Origin: Beroe forskalii
Lineage: Eukaryota > Ctenophora > Nuda > Beroida > Beroidae
Length of the DNA: 64,000 nt
Assembly: GCA_011033025.1 (NCBI GenBank)
Contig: WFMF01000169.1
Coordinates: 248,001 to 312,000 of the forward strand
Direction of reading: 5' to 3'
A program made the translations under genes and the position numbers. The notes under the pieces are model-generated. The model made no database searches and was not told where the DNA came from. It saw nothing but the letters and a program-made list of their open reading frames with translations. Numbering within the stretch: the stretch's first letter is position 1; each line of letters opens with the position of its first letter. Positions 58,628-64,000 of the stretch are shown piece after piece.

Positions 58628-59455
58628 TCTTACTATATATAATGCGTCTTATTAATATATATATATATGTTTGTGGCGATTCATTTTCAAGTAAGCATCG
58701 AAATTATTTTTTAATCGTGTTGTAAGAAAGTTATAATAAATCAGAAAAATAAAGAATTTTTTTTGCGGTCACCCTGAGGGGAGTGGGGGGCCACGCCCTT
58801 TTTTTCGTCAAAATTAAAGTTTCGAATTTTTTCAAAATTCCTTCGCCATCGAGTTCCATATGATGATTAAAAATTTTGAGAATTTTGTCCGCAATATTGG
58901 GTCACCCTGAGGGGCGTGGGAGGCCACGCCCTTTTTTCGCAAAAATTAAAATTTCGAATTTTTTAAAAATTCTTTCGCCATTGTGTTGCTTATAATAAAT
59001 AAAAATTTTGAGGATTTTTTCCCACAATATTGGGTCGCCCCGAGAGGCGTGAGGGGCCACGCCCTTTTTTCCGTCAAAATTAAACTTTCGAATTTTTTCA
59101 AAAATCCTTCGCCATCGAGTTGCTTATGATGAATAAAAATTTTGAGAATTTTGTCCGAATTATTGGGTCACCCTGAGGGGCGTGGGAGGCCACGCCCTTT
59201 TTTTCGCAAAAATTAAAGTTTCGAATTTTTTCGAAATTCCTTCGCCATCAAGTTGCTTATGATCAGTTAAGCTTTTGAGAATTTTGTCCGCATGATTGGG
59301 TCGCCCTGAGGGGCGTGGGAAGCTTTTTTCGCAGAAATTAAAGTTTCGAATTTCCCCCTCCAAACTCGCACGGTCAAATCACTGTCAAAGGGACATGTGG
59401 CCGTTAGCTCATGCGGCTGCCATCATTCGCCGTCCGTAGGACGGGAACCGACTAG
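58628..59455 (+). mobile_element. Helitron-like element H, copy 2
   Basis: It begins A|TCTTACTATATATAATGCG and ends with stem CCGTCC-GTA-GGACGG (59430-59444), seven bases, then CTAG|T. This is the full set of Helitron terminal rules. Inside are about five units of about 135 bp, one more than in copy 1. It is followed by an (ATA)n microsatellite (59456-59482). No coding capacity. Confidence 0.75.
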
Positions 59456-59490
59456 TAATAATAATAATAATAATAATAATAAGATAATTT

Positions 59491-60605
59491 GTGACCCAAT
59501 TTAAATCGATGAGATCTCAAGTTCTACAAATGGTAGAGACATGATCGAGGTCACGTTTTGTAGATCTAAGATGGGAATTGCATTAGGCTATAAAAGAAGT
59601 TCTGGTGACGTCATTATGACGTCATTATGACGTCATCAACTTAGCGAAATTTTACTGCTTTTTAGCGAAAATAGGTCGTTTTCGAGCGCATTTTTCACCA
59701 GAAGGAATGGAGATAGCTCAAAAATTTTGAAAAATCGTTGGTTGGAAATTTAAAGAGCTTTCAGAAAATCATACGGATCATTGGGCTATCTCGATTTTTC
59801 ATCGAGATATACGCGATTTTCTAAGGTGCGGTAAACAATCGATGTCGAAATCTTAGGACAAAACTTAAACGAATGATATGTTAAGAAGTACGACTTATCT
59901 TGAGATGAGATCGATCAAAGTATGTTGTACTAAGGCGGAATTGTCTTATAGGCTATATGGGAAGTTGGTTTGAGCCTATTTGGGTGCTGTGATGACGTCA
60001 TCAAAATCGCGTAAAACCACTAAAATAGCGTATTTTGCGATAAAACGATATTTTGCGCTACTTTGAACATCTCTAACTCAGAGAGTTTTCATCGGAATAT
60101 GTTTTACTTCGATATTTTGCTTTTAGACCTCGAGATTTAGCTATAAAACGAGTTTCAAGGTGATCGGTCGAAATATGTCGTCATGCGAAGCCTCTAAAAA
60201 TTGAGCCGCAAAATGGTTGAAATTACATTAATGATGAAAAATTGTACTTAAGCCTTATTCTGTGATACAATGACGAACTAAAAATGGTTTCCTCATGTCA
60301 CTCTGTGACTAAATGTGGGAAATATAAGATGAAATAGTGAATCACGTGAGTTCACGTGGACGTTTTGTAGAAATTAGGGGATTTCAAGAAATTGATATCT
60401 ACACGCGATTTTCGACTTGATTACGTTGAAATGAGTTCAAATACGACTAATGCACGTGAAATTTGATCTGGGTGCTACATTTCAGCACGTGAGTTGACGT
60501 GGACGATTTGTAGAAATTAGGAAATTGGTCAATTCTAGTAATTCCAAGTTAGAATAACGTTGTTTCGGAATGCGTGAGGTTTAGTTACGTTGGTTCCAAC
60601 CGAAA
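59491..60605. repeat. Dispersed repeat family D, copy B
   Basis: A direct copy of 51385-52540 with many substitutions. TGACGTCA occurs at 59606-59613, 59617-59624, 59628-59635 and 59993-60000. The CACGTGAGTT.ACGTGGACG unit is present twice. A decayed half of palindromic element P (GGGGGTTACTA.GACAACCGTC) follows at about 60622-60664. Confidence 0.75.
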
Positions 60606-60676
60606 GAAATGGACTGACGTCACCAAATCAGCAGGGGGTTACTACGACAACCGTCCCGGTTTTGGAGAGTTTATCA

Positions 60677-60967
60677 GGGGGCTGGCAAGCCCCCCGCGGC
60701 GGTTTGCGAGCCCGAGGGCCCGAAGGGCCCGAGGGCGAGCATTGGACGGCGGTCCTAACAGTGCGAGGGCCGAAGGCCAATTGCGAGCCTGAGGACCCGA
60801 AGGGTCGAGGGTGATTGGACGACGCGGACCTAACAGTGCGAGGGCCGAAGGCCCGAGCGCAACCAGGACCCGAAGGGTCCGAGGAGCGAGCATGAGCAAC
60901 GATCCTTACAGTAAACGAGCTTCCGGACATCGGAAGTGAGTTTTGTTAACTTTGCTTGCCAGCCCCC
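60677..60967. mobile_element. Chain-of-hairpins element, copy 2 (GAA-apex stems, 12-bp TIR)
   Basis: The ends GGGGGCTGGCAA (60677-60688) and TTGCCAGCCCCC (60956-60967) are perfect inverted repeats. The left end folds as GGGGGC-TGGCAA-GCCCCC. Five inner stems close on GAA: GGGCCC-GAA-GGGCCC at 60716-60730, GGCC-GAA-GGCC at 60768-60778, GACCC-GAA-GGGTC near 60793, GGGCC-GAA-GGCCC near 60842, and GGACCC-GAA-GGGTCC near 60866. TAACAGTGCGAGGGCCGAAG occurs twice. Overlapping open frames across it are artefacts of the palindromes. Confidence 0.7.
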
Positions 60968-61203
60968 AACTATATGTTTTTCATGGATTGGCCATATTTC
61001 ACGTTAAAATTTTAGTAAGTTCCCGTTGCCGAAATTGCACCAAAAAATTTGAACATCGCATGTTTAGAGGTCAAAGGTGCAACTGTCAAAATTTCAGATC
61101 GATTGGATTAAAAATGGCCGAGTTATTACAACTTGAATATTGCCAAAATCGAGGGTGTTCTTGTTAAATAGGGTTACGACCATATATATACACATATACA
61201 GAG
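60968..61203. other. Non-coding before the second Penelope-type frame
   Basis: Nothing recognised. A TATATACACATATAC microsatellite-like run at about 61182-61200 marks the 5' truncation point of the next element. Confidence 0.4.
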
Positions 61204-62634
61204 ATAGGTGAGAAGACGAGCGTCAACCAGTGGAAAAGCACATCAGACGTGCTGACGTGGTTCCGAAACATGCAGAACATGAAGAAACCTCGGTTCATCA
61301 AGTTCGACATTGTTGAGTTTTATCCCTCGATATCATCAGGCTTGTTGGACCGAGCTCTGGAGTTCGCGGAATCAGTCACTACATTGTCCAACGATGAAAA
61401 GGAGATAATCAGACTAACCAAACAGTCATTCCTTTTCAACGACGGGCAATGCTGGGTCAAGAAGTCAGACACAAACTTCGATGTCACCATGGGAAGTCTG
61501 GACGGAGCTGAAACTTCGGAGCTCATTGGCGTCTACTTGCTCAACAAAATCACTAGCATCATCCCCAAAGAACACTTGGGTCTGTACAGGGATGACGGAT
61601 TAGCAATAATCAGAAATTCCAACGGACCCAAGCTGGACAGCATCAGGAAGAAGCTCCACGCTGCATTCAAACGTGAGGGGCTGAAAATCACAGTAGAAAT
61701 ACATGATGACTCGGTCAACTACTTGGATGTGGAGCTATTCCTCAAAGAAAAATCATACAGACCCTACAACAAACCAAATGACACTCCCCTGTACATCAAC
61801 GCTAAGTCGAATCATCCTCCTAACATCATCAAAAACATCCCTGACATGCTCTCTAAACGACTTAGCAGCATCTCCAGCACTGAACAGCACTTCAACGAGA
61901 CGAAACAGGAGTACAATGTAGCCCTGGAAGCCAGTGGTTACACTGAACCCCTGTCCTACCAAACACCACAGACCACCCCCAAGAAGAGACGACGCAGAAG
62001 GAATGTCATTTGGTTCAATCCCCCCTACAGCACAAACGTCAAGACAGACCTCGGACGGAGATTCTTCAGCATCCTGGACAGGCACTTCCCTAAAGACCAC
62101 CGCCTACACAAGATACTCAACCGGAACACCGTCAAACTGAGCTACTCGTGCATGCCTAGTGTGGGTAGGATTATCAAGAATCACAACAAATCGGTCCTGG
62201 AGGCTACTGAGAGCGACGGGGGTGCGAGACAGTGTAACTGCAGGGATAAGCCCAATTGTCCACTGCAGGGGCAGTGCCTCGTGACCTCGTCAGTCTACCA
62301 GGCCGATGTGTTGACAGAGGACGGAGAATCCTACTCATACATAGGACTGGCCGAGGGGGACTTTAAAACGCGGTGGAGAAATCATACCAAATCGTTTAGA
62401 GCTGAAAGATACAGAAACGAAACAGAACTTTCTAAATTAATATGGGACTTGAATGACAAGCAAATTCAGTACGAGATAAATTGGAAAACACTTGCTAAAT
62501 GCAACAGCTATAAAGCTGGCTCTAAATTTTGTAATCTGTGCCTGACAGAAAAACTTTTAATTCTTAAAAATAAATCTTGTATAAATAAAGGACTGAAATT
62601 GTGTCTAAGTGTCGGCACAGAAGGAAATTCTTAA
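61204..62634 (+). CDS. Penelope-like RT with C-terminal GIY-YIG endonuclease, 5' truncated but open
   Basis: The frame is open for about 475 codons and clearly continues upstream of any start (GEKTSVNQWKSTSDVLTWF), so the N-terminal third of the protein is missing. RT core: FIKFDIVEFYPSISSGLL near 61295-61345, VTMGSLDGAE near 61480-61510, and the catalytic YRDDG at 61584-61598. A basic KKRRRRRN patch is near 61985. A Cys-rich knuckle CNCRDKPNCPLQGQC lies at about 62236-62278. The GIY-YIG nuclease follows: SYIGLAEGDFKTRWRNHTKSF near 62335, with a putative catalytic Glu in the following ELSKLIWDL helix, and a C-terminal CNLCLTEKLLI. This order is that of endonuclease-containing Penelope-like elements. 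No frameshift or stop breaks the 1.4 kb, in contrast to the decayed copy at 20-22 kb, so the insertion is young. The usual product is about 700-800 residues. Confidence 0.75.
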   Translation: MGEKTSVNQWKSTSDVLTWFRNMQNMKKPRFIKFDIVEFYPSISSGLLDRALEFAESVTTLSNDEKEIIRLTKQSFLFNDGQCWVKKSDTNFDVTMGSLDGAETSELIGVYLLNKITSIIPKEHLGLYRDDGLAIIRNSNGPKLDSIRKKLHAAFKREGLKITVEIHDDSVNYLDVELFLKEKSYRPYNKPNDTPLYINAKSNHPPNIIKNIPDMLSKRLSSISSTEQHFNETKQEYNVALEASGYTEPLSYQTPQTTPKKRRRRRNVIWFNPPYSTNVKTDLGRRFFSILDRHFPKDHRLHKILNRNTVKLSYSCMPSVGRIIKNHNKSVLEATESDGGARQCNCRDKPNCPLQGQCLVTSSVYQADVLTEDGESYSYIGLAEGDFKTRWRNHTKSFRAERYRNETELSKLIWDLNDKQIQYEINWKTLAKCNSYKAGSKFCNLCLTEKLLILKNKSCINKGLKLCLSVGTEGNS

Positions 62635-62990
62635 TACGATTTTGTTCTTAATTTTACCTTTCTGTCGAACATTTAAGTGCTGATTTACAGTGTTTTAGTA
62701 TTTCATCAGTTTTAAAGATTTTCAAAATTTCACAAATTTCCAGATTTTAAACGAAGCTTTTAGTCAATATTAATTTTATAGCTTTTATCCAACTGAGTCG
62801 TGGATATTTTCACATTTTGGCCGAATTTGGGCTTTTATAATGTGTTTTTGTGAGGAGGGAGTTTTCTAAAGGAGTAATCTCGATATCACTTCCGTCATTT
62901 TTACCGAAGATCGGTTGCACCTTGAAGATCGATTAGTACTCTTACTTTTCGTGAAACTTAGAGTTGGGAACCATCGCAGTTTTACTTTGT
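62635..62990 (+). other. Probable 3' region of the Penelope-type element
   Basis: AT-rich non-coding sequence following the stop. The end of the element cannot be placed. No second copy is present in the window. Confidence 0.35.
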
Positions 62991-63062
62991 ACCTCATAGT
63001 ACACATATATGTATATACATATATATATACAGATATATAGAGGTATATACATATAGAGAGAT
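62991..63062. repeat. (TATA/CATA)n microsatellite
   Basis: Alternating ATATATGTATATACATAT-type sequence of about 70 bp. Confidence 0.75.
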
Positions 63063-63669
63063 GACGCTTTAGTGCAAGAAGTGTACCCTATTTAAACGGC
63101 GATATCTCGGGAACCATAAAAGATACAGAGCTCATCGCCCCAGCGTTGGAAAGAAGAAAGATAGAACCTGCAGTTGGTGACCTTAAAAACTATTTTCCGT
63201 CATGATAATGACGTCATAATGACGTCACAAAACTAAGAATTTCAAATGTCGATTTTCCCAAAAATAGGCGTTTTTCAACACAATTTTTGGGTATGAAGCT
63301 TTCGAGATAGGAAAAATGCTCCTCCCTAGCGTAGAAAGGAAATTTAATGTACTTTTCAAAAATGTGGTCGAAAAGTTCTGGGCTCCCCGGCATCATTGAG
63401 ATATATGCGATTGTTTGAAACACTTTGACACGAAAAAATTCCAAAACTGGTAAAACTTGTGAAGCTAGTGGAGAGAGAACAGGACCACCCCAGAACTTCA
63501 TCTTTGGATATGTTGTCGGTCATAGTCCCAATTGTGTTAATGAATGGGTCTCAGATAGCTTATCTAATTTTATGACGTAATTGTGACGTCATCAGTAATG
63601 CTAGGTAACGCGAATTTTACGCGTGATTTGACGCCAAATTTCAATATCTAGGCACAGAAAAGGGTGATA
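63063..63669. repeat. Dispersed repeat family D, diverged copy C
   Basis: It has the same order of motifs as copies A and B (ACGTCATAATGACGTCAC; GATTTTCCCAAAAATAGGCG; GAGATATATGCGATT) but with low identity. TGACGTCA is at 63209-63216, 63220-63227 and 63584-63591. Confidence 0.5.
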
Positions 63670-63952
63670 TTTTTTTCCCAAAACCAAAAAGGATTTGGTT
63701 GTGATGGTCCGCGGCGGTTTTAGGGCGTTCTTTACTGTAAAACCCATGATATGAGAAAGAAACGCGACGGTTAAAACTGCCTCAACAGCACTTTTCGAAG
63801 CATTATAGTTACGTGAATGCTGTGCATTTTGAAGTGACGTTGCAGCAGTTTTGACCGTCGCGTTCTTTCTCATATCATGGGTTTCACAGTAAAGAACGCC
63901 CTAAAACCGCCGCGGACCATCACAACCAAATCCTTTTTGGTTTTGGGAAAAA
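63670..63952. mobile_element. Foldback element with arms of about 105 bp, TA flanks
   Basis: The arms run from TTTTTTCCCAAAACCAAAAA through GGTCCGCGGCGG, ACCCATGATATGAGAAAG and CGCGACGGT, and are repeated inverted up to 63952 with few mismatches. The centre is about 65 bp. A TA precedes and follows. No coding capacity. Confidence 0.75.
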
Positions 63953-64000
63953 TAATAATAATATATATCATGATAATTGGGAGCAAATTTGAAACGCTGA
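63953..64000. repeat. Start of another family D copy, cut by the window end
   Basis: TATCATGAT..TGGGAGCAAATTTGAAACG matches the start of copy A near 51387-51420. Confidence 0.6.

Noticed and set aside
60574..60930. Arg/Pro-rich frames of 70-100 codons
   Set aside because: Artefacts of the hairpin-chain element; all three readings are equally open.

Overview
The window is nuclear DNA of an animal, most likely an invertebrate with a repeat-rich, AT-rich genome. The few real genes are metazoan families: a Golgi carbohydrate sulfotransferase, a terminal exon of a class A GPCR with an NPxxY motif (present twice), and an N-terminal fragment of an SV2/SVOP-type transporter. Everything else is mobile DNA or derived from it: non-LTR retrotransposons, Penelope-like elements, Helitron-like elements, hAT-like and foldback DNA elements, satellites and minisatellites. 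I cannot name the species. No rRNA, tRNA or CRISPR array was recognised.

Layout. 0.6-2.3 kb: two minisatellites. 2.5-5.4 kb: a LINE in which ORF1 is joined to the reverse transcriptase with no endonuclease between. 5.5-6.3 kb: two Helitron-like elements head to tail. 6.7-7.0 kb: a chain of GC-rich hairpins. 7.3-8.7 kb: a satellite with a unit of about 142 bp. 8.8-9.4 kb: a long-TIR DNA element. 9.7-11.4 kb: more of the second minisatellite. 11.5-12.8 kb: three related MITEs and a CpG-rich island. 14.1-15.8 kb: a broken PHD-finger ORF1 of another LINE. 16.5-19.1 kb: a homopolymer-rich block that looks like poor base calls. 19.5-22.9 kb: a decayed Penelope-like element with its direct terminal repeats.

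23.2-40.9 kb is a very large inverted duplication: arms of about 4 kb carry the same GPCR last exon in opposite orientation around a spacer of about 7.9 kb. The right arm holds two insertions that the left arm lacks, so the empty sites and target duplications can be read directly (TTAA for one, 8 bp for the other). The outer part of the palindrome is a foldback element of about 3 kb with long repeat-built TIRs. A full copy lies at 39.5-43.0 kb and a second at 48.3-51.2 kb. Between them are a hAT-like element, with a Helitron-like insertion inside it, and the transporter fragment.

51.2-64 kb holds the intact sulfotransferase gene between two near-identical palindromic elements in opposite orientation, two Helitron-like elements differing in internal repeat number, a dispersed repeat family carrying many perfect TGACGTCA sites, a second hairpin-chain element, an intact but 5'-truncated Penelope-type RT/GIY-YIG ORF, and a foldback element.

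The most unusual signal is a set of short chain-of-hairpins elements (6.7, 12.3, 23.0, 31.0 and 60.7 kb). Their stems differ in sequence, but the hairpins repeatedly close on a C-GAA-G apex. The two clearest copies also show co-varying terminal stems.
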